Assembly (NCBI RefSeq): GCF_002994745.2
Contig: NC_037089.1
Coordinates: forward strand, 85,708,347-85,772,346
Direction of reading: 5' to 3'
From: Rosa chinensis
Lineage: Eukaryota > Streptophyta > Magnoliopsida > Rosales > Rosaceae
Length of the DNA: 64,000 nt
Shown: positions 1-11,300 of the stretch, piece after piece
How the letters are laid out: every line of letters starts with the position of its first letter
Position numbering within the stretch: position 1 is the stretch's first letter
The notes under the pieces: model-generated
What the model saw: the letters and a program-made list of their open reading frames with translations, nothing else
The model's database searches: none
What the model was told of the DNA's origin: nothing
Program-made: the position numbers and the translations under genes

Positions 1-480
1 ATTATGTTTTTTGCACTACAAGTTTGCATTTTAAAGTGTTTACCTTTTTTTCTTCCTTTTATATACATATACAAAATTCTAGAGATCGAAAGTCCTATTC
101 ATTTTAGTCGAGATTAAAATAACAGCATTGCTTTAAATTAATTATTGAGAAGCTCAATTCGTTTTGATTTGGTTCGATTTAAGATTGAGTTGGATTTTGT
201 TTTATTTTTTATCAAAATTGAGACCGAATTGGATTTGATTATGTTTTTGTGTTACAAGTTTAGATTTAGCTCAGTTTTAATTTTAGTTTATAAAAAACTC
301 AGTTCATTTTGATTTATGATGGAAATCCCAAATTGAACCAAATTAGTTCAGTTTGGTTTCGATTTTGAGATTCGGTTTGCATTTTGCAAGCGCAACAAAC
401 CCTAGTTGCATGCATTACTACTTGCATTGAAATCAAAGAAAGCAAGAAGATCCGAATCAATAAATAAAAGTCCAAGAGTG
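1..480. other. AT-rich intergenic DNA, no gene seen
   Basis: No supported coding region. From about 150 to 380 the sequence is a degenerate run of short related phrases of the type 'gttcagtttggtttcgatt' and 'ttcgttttgatttggttcg', the low-complexity pattern common in plant intergenic repeats. I could not define element ends. Confidence 0.5.
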
Positions 481-518
481 GAAAAGGAGCTTGGTAAGAT
501 GGGAACAGTTCCCTATAT

Positions 519-520
<2 letters not shown>

Positions 521-556
<36 letters not shown>
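521..556. repeat. (CT)n microsatellite
   Basis: Uninterrupted CT dinucleotide run. A purine-rich (GA)n counterpart lies at about 804-824. Together they suggest the pyrimidine-rich promoter/leader of the gene that follows, and they account for the Ser-Leu and Arg-Glu runs in overlapping spurious reading frames. Confidence 0.9.
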
Positions 557-675
557 GCTAGCTCATCGGTACTCACTCACTCATGAAAACCGAAACCAAT
601 GCCCCATCTCGCATCTCTCTTTGTTTTTGTGACGACTACTAATTTTCCCATTTCTTTAGTCTGTCTCGACAGGGT

Positions 676-1035
676 TATAAATATAAGAAAATCTTTTGCT
701 TTTAATATCATAAAAAAGAACGCTTGCAAGTCAGTAGCTACAGTACTAAACAATTCATCAATAAAAAGCAAACCAGAGACCTCACCTGATGATGGAGGGA
801 GGGAGAGAGAGAGAGAGAGAGAGAGGGAGTTGAGTGCTGATTCTTCTTTTGCTGCAGAACAATGCCACGTTATTAACAATAAGCACAAGAGAAGACTAAA
901 AGCTCTTTCAGATCTGATCGCACATCATATCCACTTTCTTCTTTTTCTTCTTCTTCTTTCTCGGTTCTTCCATTACCACACGCAGAGATCAAGCTTTCCC
1001 AGAACCATCAACACTCTCATTTCAGCTCCAACCAA
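676..1035 (+). promoter_or_regulatory. Candidate promoter and non-coding 5' leader exon for the Cys-rich protein gene
   Basis: A TATAAATA-like box lies at 676-683. It is followed by a pyrimidine-rich stretch ending in CAACCAA|GTGAGT, a good donor at 1036. The next strong acceptor with a suitable tract, (CT)n followed by TTTTCCCAG, ends at 3854, only 36 bases before the ATG at 3891. I infer a 5'UTR intron of about 2.8 kb (1036-3854). No coding sense is visible in the leader, and start and extent are unproven without cDNA. Confidence 0.4.
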
Positions 1036-3854
1036 GTGAGTTCTTCTTTTTCATGTCATATACAATTAGACATTTACCAATTGCATTTTTAAAGTTTTAT
1101 TTTCATTTCTTCCACATTTGCCTCTGCGAATCAAGAATGTGCATCAGTTAGGATGAGTCTCACTGCTTTCATATTATTCCATGCATATCAGAAAAGCGCG
1201 CTCACGATTCTCGATCATGATAGTGATCGATTCCTATCTCTGACTCTAACTTTTACCTTTTGTTGGTGATTGGCTGATGCACTGTAGATCGACCCCACTA
1301 CTGTTTAGCCGTTTTCTGATAAGACTATTCTGCTCCAGTAGAAAGTCCTTGTCTCTCTGATCTTTCAGGAGCCTTCCCCATACTGTTTCAGAAAACCATT
1401 GACATATAAAACCAAGATAGCTTTTAGTTCTTTCGCAACTAGTTAACTACTAGTAGTAATATAGGACTATAGAACATGGCTAGCTCTTCTGTTTCCTTTT
1501 GATTCTCAACCAGTCTGGTCCAATTGAAATTCTTATCTGAGATCCCACCCAGAAATTGAAATTTGATCACTATGTCATGAATGTAATGACATCATACTTC
1601 TCCATTTATAACAAAATTAACAACTTTAATTGGGTTTCTGCAATTGTTTTTTTACCAAATCTGAAAACTCCCACCTCATGAATTTTTGTTTTCGTGTTTA
1701 GAGAATCTGCCAACCTGAAATTAATATTGTTTTCTTTTTCTGCTGTTCCCTAACATGCATGGCAAGGACACATTTTCAAAAATAAGATAACAGTCAAAAC
1801 TCAAAATTCAATGGTGGAAGGATTATTCTAGTAATTACATTTTGGCTTTTTTTTCTAAACTAAACCTAATGAGGAATGGCACCGAAGTGAAGTTAGTGTG
1901 CATCACAACTAAAATGACATTTTGTGCTTTCAATTGGAAGTAATGGTTGTTAACTTTGTGGTGATTTCATAACAATTTGAGGTTTCGAATTTTGAAGCAT
2001 GACATTTCATAAGAATACGATAATGAGACATCTAAATGCTGCTAACTTTTCTTGTAAAAGTGTCACTTCATAACAATACTACTGAGATCTTGAAACTTTA
2101 GGTCAAATCGATTACCTTATTTCATTAGATCAAAAACATGACTTGGTGCATTCGCTTTAACTTATTTTGGGTAACATTATTTTTCGATATCTATGTGGAA
2201 CATCATCCTTGTCTTTCAAAAAAAACAAAAAAAAACATTGTCCTTATCTTCAACCTTGATGTCGCTTGTATAATTGCACGTCTTGATAGCATAGATGCCT
2301 TTCCCATAGAGGTTATAATGTTACATGACCTTTCAGCAAATTGGAAAACTGATAGCACCTAACCTTTTTCACTGTCACACTTATAAGGTATATAATTTCG
2401 AATTACATTCCGATTCTGACAAATATTTTGAAACTTTCCTAACAATTGCCACTTCCTTTTTCGTCTCGCTTTCCCCATGTTTTAGCCCCCCCCCCCCCCC
2501 CCCCCGCCCCCCCCCCTTTTTTTTTCTTTTTTTTTGTAAAACTGCTTTTTTAGTTTAAAAGGAAAAAAAAAAAACTTCTTCTCTAAAACCAACCTTTTTG
2601 CTTTCTCATTTATTATCATGCACTAAATCAAAGTACTAGAATACCCGTGAAGTGAAATAACTTAGCCATCTAAACTCCATTAGGGCGTGATGGGGTTCAA
2701 CTTCATGACTTGTTCCATAAAGATAAATGCACATGTTAAGGGTCCTTAACATGAAATTTGTGATAATTATCTAAACTAGGTTAGCAAAGTTGTCGATGAT
2801 AACACTTAAAATTCAAAATGGTAGATTTGTAGTAAATTATTCTTTGACAAGAAAAAAATAAGAGAGGGTAGGGTCGATGGATAGGACTGAACATGGCAAT
2901 GTTGCGAAGCCAAATTAGGGATGGGACATGAAATTATCATCTTATTTCAGAAAATTGCAACCAGAAAAAATAAAAACTTATTCATAATTTTGGTGTCTGC
3001 CCTAGTCTGTCTCGTGTTACTCCCATTTCCATTTTCGACACAACCTTTTTCATTATGGGAAATTGATTGTTACCCACTCATATACACTTTAACAGCTAAT
3101 AGTCAATTTTACTTACCCTTACCCTAGTCAATGGTCAATCACTCGGATTCAAGTAAACTTTGGTAGTTAAGATCATGATTATATATACTTATAACTTATC
3201 TATAGATTTTGTTTTCCGTTCTAAAATCTACTGCATATTGAAAAAAACAATCTTATTCACCTATTGAGAGCATGAAGACCATAGTTGTGCTTAACTGTTG
3301 TAGGATCTAAAAAAATTTCAACTATCCTGTCATTATTTACTATATAATTTAGATCTAACGATTATTGAACACAATTTACCATGGAATTGTACATGATTTT
3401 AGAAAAAGATAGATGACACTAATAATTTTTCAAGATTTTGATACTCAATTCATCCATGGTGGGTTTCGAATTAAGGTTCAAACTTTTAACTTTTTAATAC
3501 GTAAGTGTAGCTATATTTTAAAAGCTCTCACACATTGCTAGTATAATATATCTCTTTATCCATTCCCAACCGATTTTGAATTTCATCATGATTTTAACAA
3601 CAGTTTAGTTGGGGGTTTTCCTAAAAGGAAAAGAAATTTACTTTTATTACCTCTGTTGGTTCTTAACGATAGTGTTTTCCGCAAAGTGACTTTTCTTTAC
3701 CGTTTCACCCTCCTCAAATTTACCAGATGAAAAATGCATGAAAAAAACGTCGTATAAAGTCACATTGAATCAGAAATGCCTGCCTTCCTAGAAACTCGGG
3801 AAGATTCACTCTCAAGATCTCTCACTCTCTCTCTCTCTCTCTCTCTTTTCCCAG
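1036..3854 (+). other. Inferred long 5'UTR intron / intergenic stretch
   Basis: AT-rich DNA without a credible coding region; reading frames here are short and unlike known proteins. It holds a near-pure C tract (2486-2516) followed by T and A runs. It is either a 5'UTR intron of the gene at 3891 or plain upstream spacer. Confidence 0.4.
2486..2516. repeat. Poly-C tract (20 C, one G, 10 C)
   Basis: Thirty cytosines interrupted by a single G, followed immediately by T-rich sequence and then an A run near 2562. On the other strand it is a G-tract able to form G-quadruplex structures; it is also the kind of place where sequencing and assembly fail. Confidence 0.9.
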
Positions 3855-3890
3855 GTTATAAAAAACGGGTCAAGTAATCCGCAACCCGAA

Positions 3891-4532
3891 ATGGGTCACC
3901 AGAGCCGGACTCCTCCGGTGCCACGTAAACACCACTCACCGGATTCGAGTTCATCGGACGGTGGAGCCGCCGCAATCACCAGAGCGAAGAAGAGCCGCTA
4001 CCCAGTAGACGACGACGACGACGACGGCGCCGGCGGTGATTGGGTCGAGTGCTCCGGCAAGTACTGCCGGTCATGCAGCGCCGGCATGATCGCCGATTGC
4101 GTGGCGCTGTGCTGCTGCCCCTGCGCGCTGGTCAACCTGTTGACTCTGGCCTTCGTGAAAGTGCCGTGGATGGTTGGGAGGAAGTGCTTGGGGTTAGGCG
4201 AGAACAAGAAGAAGAAGAAGGAAAACCAGAGCCAGGGGCAGAATCGGAAATCCAAAAAAAAGTGCAGGAGCAAGAAGAAGCAGGCTAGTAGTAGTCATCG
4301 GCATCAACGTTGCGCGGCGGAGGAGGAATTGCCGGCGCAGATATCGTGCTACGTGTACGGTTTTGATGATCAGGAGGAGGAAGGGGAAGAAGGGGAGGAT
4401 TGTGTGAGTAGTGCAGAGAGGGTATGGCTGGAATTGTACCAGGTGGGACATTTGGGTTTTGGGAGGGTTTCGTTTAGTGGGGGTGGAGTTCAGTCCGTGC
4501 AGGGGAAGGGCAATTTGGGAAACATGAATTGA
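3891..4532 (+). CDS. Plant-specific small Cys-rich protein of unknown function (CCCCPC family)
   Basis: A 213-residue single-exon protein. The N-terminus is disordered with Ser, Asp and basic runs (an Asp repeat near residues 41-46). Residues about 52-100 form the conserved core: WVECSGKYCRSC, then a hydrophobic Cys-rich stretch with CCCCPCALVNLLTLAFVKVP, then GRKCLGLG. A Lys-rich low-complexity segment follows (about 105-130), then an acidic run near 160-168, and a conserved tail with ERVWLELYQVGHLGFGR. I recognise this as a plant-only family whose Arabidopsis members are usually annotated as hypothetical or transmembrane proteins. The core could be a single membrane segment or a palmitoylated hairpin. 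The ATG at 3891 starts the MGHQSRTPPV leader typical of the family. No biochemical role is known to me. Confidence 0.8.
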   Translation: MGHQSRTPPVPRKHHSPDSSSSDGGAAAITRAKKSRYPVDDDDDDGAGGDWVECSGKYCRSCSAGMIADCVALCCCPCALVNLLTLAFVKVPWMVGRKCLGLGENKKKKKENQSQGQNRKSKKKCRSKKKQASSSHRHQRCAAEEELPAQISCYVYGFDDQEEEGEEGEDCVSSAERVWLELYQVGHLGFGRVSFSGGGVQSVQGKGNLGNMN

Positions 4533-5990
4533 TGGATTTGTACGTCGCATACTTTGTGCTCCAGTTTGCTTAGTGAGATTTATAATGTGTGTACCCAATT
4601 TTTCCAATTTGTAGTTTCCATGTTCTTGCAGTTAAAATATGGATCTGTACAGTATTGGTGTTCCAGAGAGAGAGAGAGAGAGATTATGATGAGCAGTAAG
4701 AGTAATCTGGCAGTGGCAGAACGCAGGATGCTGCCAAGCAAGAGGGACGCAAAGTTTTCTCATGAATTGCTTTTGTTGTCGACATGAATTTGGGTTGGGC
4801 CTGTCCGTGAATCGTGTTTGCTTGATGTTGAGGTATTAAACATGTCATGATGGAATTTGAATTGATACAAATTTAACGGGTTGGTTTGCTGCGCGAAGCT
4901 GGTCTAACTAATACCGCAAATGTCTCAGTCATTTACATCAGAAATGAGTGTGGTGGATATGGTTCAAAAAGTGGTGTTATCGGGTTTTAGGTCACAAAGA
5001 CAATTAGTGGAACCAGTTTCGCGGTCCAAAATCAGAACCGGGTGCATTGAAACCGATGGTACCATTCAGTCTTGATGCCACAATATTCACCTGTGTATCT
5101 CATTGATCAAATGAAGATTTTACTATAATCATCGCTTTTACCACTCTGGTGTCTTAACTAGTACTTTTTTTTTTTTTTTTTGAGAAGAAATAAGAACTAG
5201 TACTCTCTTTTTTTTTTGAGAAGAAATAAATTCATTAATAACTGATAAGATTAACTAGTACTCTGGTAGTTAGTATTTACTGAAGAAAAAAAAAAGTAGT
5301 AGTTAGTGTGAATCTAGTGCTGGCTGTCAAAAGTTTAATGGTTAAAGAAGTTCATTATGATTTATACGGGAAAAACAATTGAAACGTTTAGAAATCCTAA
5401 GTTGTCGATATTGAAAAAACGAGAGATGATGAGAGGGGTGTCGGCAATGGGTTATATGGACAGCAGGGTATTGTGATGTTATTTGAAGGGATGAGAATCT
5501 AAACGACAGTAGTAGCGATCACCACTTTGACATAAGAGATGAAGAAAAATATTGAGAGTTTTTTTTTATTTTATTTTTTATCAAATAACCAACTCATATA
5601 CAATAACTAATCTATTGTGAGTCGAACACATTGGGAGGATTTTTGGTGCAAATCAAATTTTTCATTTTGAGTCGTGTTATATACCAATGTACCATGCTCT
5701 CATTTTCATATTATGAGTTATAATCCTTATATATTTGAGGGGTTGGATTGGACTTGGCTTTCGTCCATTACCCATTATTCTTTGTGACCCAAACTGTTTT
5801 AGGTCGGCTGTTCTCTCGTTCCCGGTTTTCCTCTGTCCCCACTCTGTAGACTGTACCTCTGTCTTCTGTTGCCATCTGTCCCAGGCCTCTCTATTACACC
5901 TGTCCAAGTTCGGTGCCATTCCAGTCTCTATCTCTCTAGAAAAAAAAACTCAAAAAGTCCCGTGCTTTTTTAGTCTTTCAGAAAAAGAAA
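4533..5990. other. 3' region and intergenic spacer
   Basis: No gene supported. It contains a short (GA)n run at 4665-4682 and a local duplication: the phrase 'gagaagaaataa' after a T-run and 'actagtactct' both occur twice between about 5160 and 5265. From about 5730 the sequence turns pyrimidine-rich and is probably promoter and leader of the universal stress protein gene. Confidence 0.5.
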
Positions 5991-6047
5991 GGAAAGAAAA
6001 AAAAATTTTCTCTGTGAGAGCGAGTGAGTGACTCAGTGAGTTCAAAG

Positions 6048-7674
6048 ATGGCGGGTGCAGCACCGACTCGGGTACTGATGGGAGTGAACGAGTCGACGAT
6101 CAAGGGCTACCCGCACGCCTCCATAAGTAGCCGCAAAGCCTTCGAGTGGACTCTCGATAAGATCGTCCGCTCCAACACCTCCGGCTTCAAGCTTCTCTTC
6201 CTCCATGTCCAAGTTCCTGACGAAGACGGTGCTTCCTTCTCTCTCTCAGTAATTTCCTTGTGTTTATTTTCATGAAAAAATTATAGCGAAATCCAAAACC
6301 GAACCGATGATTTTGTTTTTTGGTGCTGGAAAATATACTCGAATAGTTTGATCAAGGGATTAGAGACTCGCTGATTTAACTAGGTAGTTGATGAGAGTTG
6401 ATTTGATATAATAGTCATCGCTATTGAGCAATCGAAGGAGGTTTTCGATGAATTTGAGTAATTACTCGTGTATTTTGTTAGACTATCACTCATTTTTTAC
6501 AGTAAAATCTAACTGTATTTCTAATGCTGTAGTGAAGTGATGATTTTTTTTTTTTTTTTTTGGTTCTTTGTGTAATCTGAGAGTTTGATTCGAGTTGGAG
6601 ATGTTTCGAGAAGTGATCAGATTCTCTGTACATTGTGACACACCAGTTTTTGGTTTTTTTGAGTGGTGTCATATGAGGCTTATAATCTGGTATAATTGAT
6701 GATGTTGATAGTTCTATTATCGATCGTGAGTATTAACATTTACTGTCATGAGTTTGTTTGGGTGAATTATTGTATGGATTATGTCGATAAGATGCTTGGC
6801 ACTTCATTTTTGTCGATGCAGGTAGTCCAGGTTTATGTATCTGCATTCAAGTAGTGGCAACGTAAGCATCCTCAATTGAGAGATGGCTGGGAGTTTGTAA
6901 TACATGAACCTGGACTATCTGAATTGAGGATGTGTAGTTCTTCGTCTTCATTGCTTCAGAATGTTTTTTTTTTCTTTTTCCTACAAATTCGCCATGCGGC
7001 CCTGCCATTTCTTTAATCTATGTTGCTCAATGTGCATGAATAGTGTAACTATTTTTACCGCTTATTAATGTCTGCCACCTCTTTCTATAATAGGTTTTGA
7101 CGACATGGACAGTATCTATGCGTCACCAGAGGATTTTAAAAGCTTGAAGCGTAGAGACCAGGCAAGAGGGGCTCATCTGCTGGAGTTCTTTGTTGAGAGA
7201 TGTCATGCAATTGGGGTACCGGGATTCATCCTTAGCAACTATTTCATATAATAATTGCATTTGCAAAAGCAGTACATCGCAGCTTGAAGTTTACAACTCT
7301 ATATTGGACTGCTTGTAGGTTGCTTGTGAAGCATGGATCAAGAAAGGTGATCCAAAGGAAGTAATCTGCCATGAGGTGAAACGATTGCAGCCAGATCTTC
7401 TAGTTGTTGGCTGCCGCGGTCTTGGTCCTTTCCAGAGGTATGCTCTTAAGTGCTTGCACAGTTGGTGTGTTTTTCACATCTTTTCAGTTACCACTTCACA
7501 GATTGATTAGTACAAAATCTTTGTCTACTCCTAACTACAGAATTTCTCTTCTATTTTCCATGTAGGGTTTTTGTGGGGACTGTGAGTGAATTTTGCGTCA
7601 AGCATGCCGAATGCCCTGTCATCACAATCAAGCGCAGTGCCGAAGAGACACCTGAGGATCCAGTCGATGACTGA
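6048..7674 (+). CDS. Universal stress protein (UspA-like, ATP-binding type), 4 exons
   Basis: Exons are 6048-6228, 7094-7215, 7319-7437 and 7566-7674, giving 531 bases and 176 residues, all GT-AG. The product has the USP alpha/beta fold order: strand RVLMGVNES at the start, a helix with SRKAFEWTLDKIV, strand FKLLFLHVQVP, a helix from ARGAHLLEFFVERC, then LQPDLLVVGCRGLG. The C-terminal motif G-x2-G-x9-G-T (from GCRG to VGT) is the signature of ATP-binding members, followed by the terminal strand CPVITIK. These small cytosolic proteins are linked to stress responses in plants, with no defined single reaction. The ATG at 6048 opens the family-typical N-terminus. Intron 1 carries an unusual inverted-repeat arrangement noted separately. 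Confidence 0.92.
6822..6933. repeat. Interleaved inverted repeats in USP intron 1
   Basis: Segment A at 6822-6839 pairs with A' at 6901-6918 (17 of 18 positions; core TAGTCCAGGTT). Segment B at about 6866-6881 pairs with B' at about 6920-6934 (14 of 15; core CATCCTCAATT). The order is A-B-A'-B', so both stems cannot form as nested hairpins. This is seen directly; function is unknown. Confidence 0.75.
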
Positions 7675-8399
7675 AGCTAGATCCTTGTACCTAAAACCAA
7701 CTGGAAAGAACTGCATCAATTACATTGTAGGAATTTTAAATTCTTTGTATGTCAAGGAGTTGTACTACTTTGTAAGGATGAGCATATTCTGTTTTGTATT
7801 GATTTTGTTTTGAGCTAGTTATGAGCTTTCTTGATCATATCGGACGGTATGGTCTATTTGCTATGTCTATTGCTCTGGAATTCAAAGCCGAGCTTGGTTT
7901 GGCGAGACGTGAACAAATGTTCTTTGATATAGCTTTCAGGTAACACCAACCAACCACATGCTTCAGCCACAGACGGGTGAAACAGTAAATGTTTTCTCCC
8001 AAATATCTAGTTCTTGTGAGTTATGAGGCATATCCAGGAAATAAGAACTGAAAAATTGTGCACTCCTGGAATACTAGAAATCTGCTTCACACCAAAAGCT
8101 TTTGTATTCCTTGGGGCTCAAGGGAAGATTTTCAGATTTTCTTAAGGGAACAAAAAAATGTACCTTAGCATCAGAAAACAAGATTTATGTTGATCTGTAG
8201 ATTGATAGGTAAAGGCACCATGGCATCCATTTGTACCCCCAAAAAAAAAAGTAGTACCAGGTTCCTACACAAAAGATAATACAACTCCATCCACAAACAT
8301 CCGTAGAGGAAGTTGTGATATCATATCTAAACCTATATATGTGGATCATTAGCTATATGACATTAACTGGGAATGTGTCTAGATCTAACAGTATCCAAT
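7675..8399. other. 3' ends of two convergent genes
   Basis: The universal stress protein gene (+) and the PWWP gene (-) converge here. The segment is their 3'UTRs and spacer; no further gene is seen. Confidence 0.6.
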
Positions 8400-11300
8400 C
8401 TAAGATGAGGATTCACCCATTGTGCTTACGACCTTCAGTAGCTCCTTTATCTCATTCTGAATTTTCGATGTTGCAACAGGCGACACTTTGCGATCTGAGT
8501 TTCCCAGCATTGAGCTCATCATCTTAAGTCTATGCCTAATGAAATCAACTTGCGAGGGCTCACCAGCAGGTGGTTGTGAAGCTACTAATGCCTCACTTGC
8601 AGTCTTGCCCCTGGACTTCTTCTTAGCCGGAGGAGACTCGGGTATTGCACTGAGCTCACGAGTCTTGGAAGCACCTGAGGGATTTTGGAGGCGGAAATTT
8701 ACATTGGATGCTCCAAAGGGACTGTCAATTAGAGAATGATTGAAGGCTTCTTCCGCGTCCGAGCTCATTACAAACGCAACACGAGCACAGAAATTGGTGT
8801 AGAACATCTCAGTTTCAGTTTCATTTAGTTCCCCAAATTTACTGTATAATCTGAGAAGATCATCCTTGGTAGGCAGCGAGGATCCAGGTCCAAATGTTAC
8901 AAAAAGGAATGTAGGCGGAGCCTCCTCTTCCGTCTCCTTAATCTTCAAATCCCGAGTGTCAGCATGCTTTGATCTCCGCCTGACCAGCTTTGAAATTGGT
9001 GGCTCAGCAGCTTGCTTTTTCTTAGGCTTATCTTGGTTAGTGTTGATGTTCCTCTTCCCAGATTCACTGACAGGCTGATTTTCTGTTTTCTCATTGTCTT
9101 TTCCCAACGACTTAATTACAGAATTTAACTTCCTTCTCTTTGAACTTCGTGTCTCACCAGCTTGCTTTTTTGTAGGCTTATCAGACTTCATATCTTGTTT
9201 CTTCTTAATAACCCTGTTACCAGATTCATCTTCATGCAAATTTGCAGCAGTTCGATTGTCTTTCACCAATGACCCCAGTTCAGAATCTGATCTCTTCCTC
9301 TTTCCATGAGGTTGGTGCTTCTTGTAAACCTTGTGGTAGCAGCCATTGTGGTAAACTGAGTCTCTAAATATGGACACAAAATCAACAACAATCTCAAAGG
9401 AGGATTTCCTTTTGACTGGATATAATGGATCAAGAGCTGCAGAGCGGACTCCAGACAGCACTTCATTAGTGGCTGCATTAGCTTTTATCGGATCAACACG
9501 CTTCTTCTCACCTTCTGCTGGTGTTTTAACATCAGTGCTCTTATTCCCACCTTCTATTGAGAGTTTCTCTTGTAATGCCTCACTGCAACTATTCAAAATC
9601 TGAGGGGACCCCTTAATGTTGGCAGCATCCCTGGTAATCCTGTCCCCAAGCTGAGCTTTACTAGAAACCTCCAGAGATAATACTGATTCCATGTCTTGCT
9701 CTTTCCCCTCTTTCCCCAAATCATGACTCGTTACAGCATTTCGAGATTCTGTTTCCAAGTTTCGTTTTCTTTTCCCTGCGTCACTTATTGTGAAGGGTGG
9801 GGACAAGTACTTGCTTTTTTTTCTTTCCCTCAACAAAGGGCTCTTACCAGTTTGGTCTTTCATATCTGTTTGTAAACCAACATTGAGCAACTCCCCCACT
9901 CTTGCACCAGCTTTTCCTTTGGCCTCACCATCATTACTGTTGATGTGAATATCTTCATTCTTCTTCCTTCTCCTTGACAACGGAGCCTTCTTAGTTTCAT
10001 CCTTTTCACCACTTTTTTCTTGGGTATCACCATCTTTACTGTCGATGCTATCTTCATCCCTCTTCCTTTTCCTTGAGAGAGGAGTCTTCTTAGTTTCTTC
10101 ATTTCCACCAGCACTCTCTTTAGCCAAACCATCACTGCTCTCGATGCCAATACCTTCATCTTCTTCCTTTCTCCTCGCTAAAGTGCTTGTGGGCGATTTT
10201 GAGAGTTTGGCTCTTTCCCTTCCTGATTCGAAAGTCAATCTACCCTCACCATGAATATCACTGCTTTTTTGCTTCTTCCGTCTGGATGATAGCCCTCGTT
10301 TCTCTGAGATTGCACTTTCTTTAGCTACAACCCCATCCATACTTTTTACCTCAACACGATTGGCTTCTCCAAGAAGATCAGCAATGGTCTTCTCCTTCCT
10401 TTTATGGGGCTGTCTATTTTCTATACTTGGTGGTGACCTTTGCAACAAATTTTGTTCAGTGTTTCCAGTATTGGAGCCTATGGGAGAAGACGACCTGTCA
10501 TCAGATGGCCACTGCACTGGGACTTCCACCATCTTCCGCTCATCTTCAAGACCAGGAATTAGCTGGGGTTCAATGTAAACAGGTAACTGATATCCCCCTT
10601 TCGAACAATAAAAGGCAGACAGCAAACTCTTTAATACATTGAGCTCAAGAACACTAGTCAAGGATACAGCTTGTGCCATATGTTTCAATTCCGCAAGAAG
10701 GTCAACCGGCTGAGATAGATGACCCAAAAACTTCCCAACTCGGCCTTCAGGGACAACAACTCCTTCCTTAACTCCAGCATTCGATGCTAAAGGCTGTTTA
10801 CGACCACTTAGAAACTCTTCCCCCATGCAAGCGCAACTCATCTTCAACTTTACAAGCCTACCTATCTCATCCACAGCCTTCTGCACAGCAATAACAAAAA
10901 CCTTGGAGCTACTCAGCTTAGAATTCTCCACGAAATTTTCCTCAAAGGGTTTCAATTGCGACGGATGGCACCACGCAAAAGTGTCATCCCCAAAGTACGC
11001 TACAAGAAGTTTGTCCTTGGATCTCAACTTCACTGCAAACTCAGAAGCATCCGAAGGATCACAAATCTGGCCCGGCCACCACGGGTGGTTCTTAATCTTA
11101 CCCCACACAAAATCTCCGATACAGAACTCATTCACTCCATCACTCAACTCTTCTCCCACCCGGTCCTCACCATTGTCACTCGTACCGGCAATGGGAACCT
11201 CAATTCCCCCATCGAGCTCTTCCACAATTTCATCCAAACACTTGCCATTCTCCTCAACCCCAACACCGTTGGCCTTGGTTTCATCACAACAATTCCCATT

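Noticed and set aside
599..1039. 146-codon frame on the plus strand near the (GA)n run
   Set aside because: It consists of microsatellite-encoded Arg-Glu and otherwise random sequence, and overlaps an equally long frame on the other strand; best read as leader DNA.
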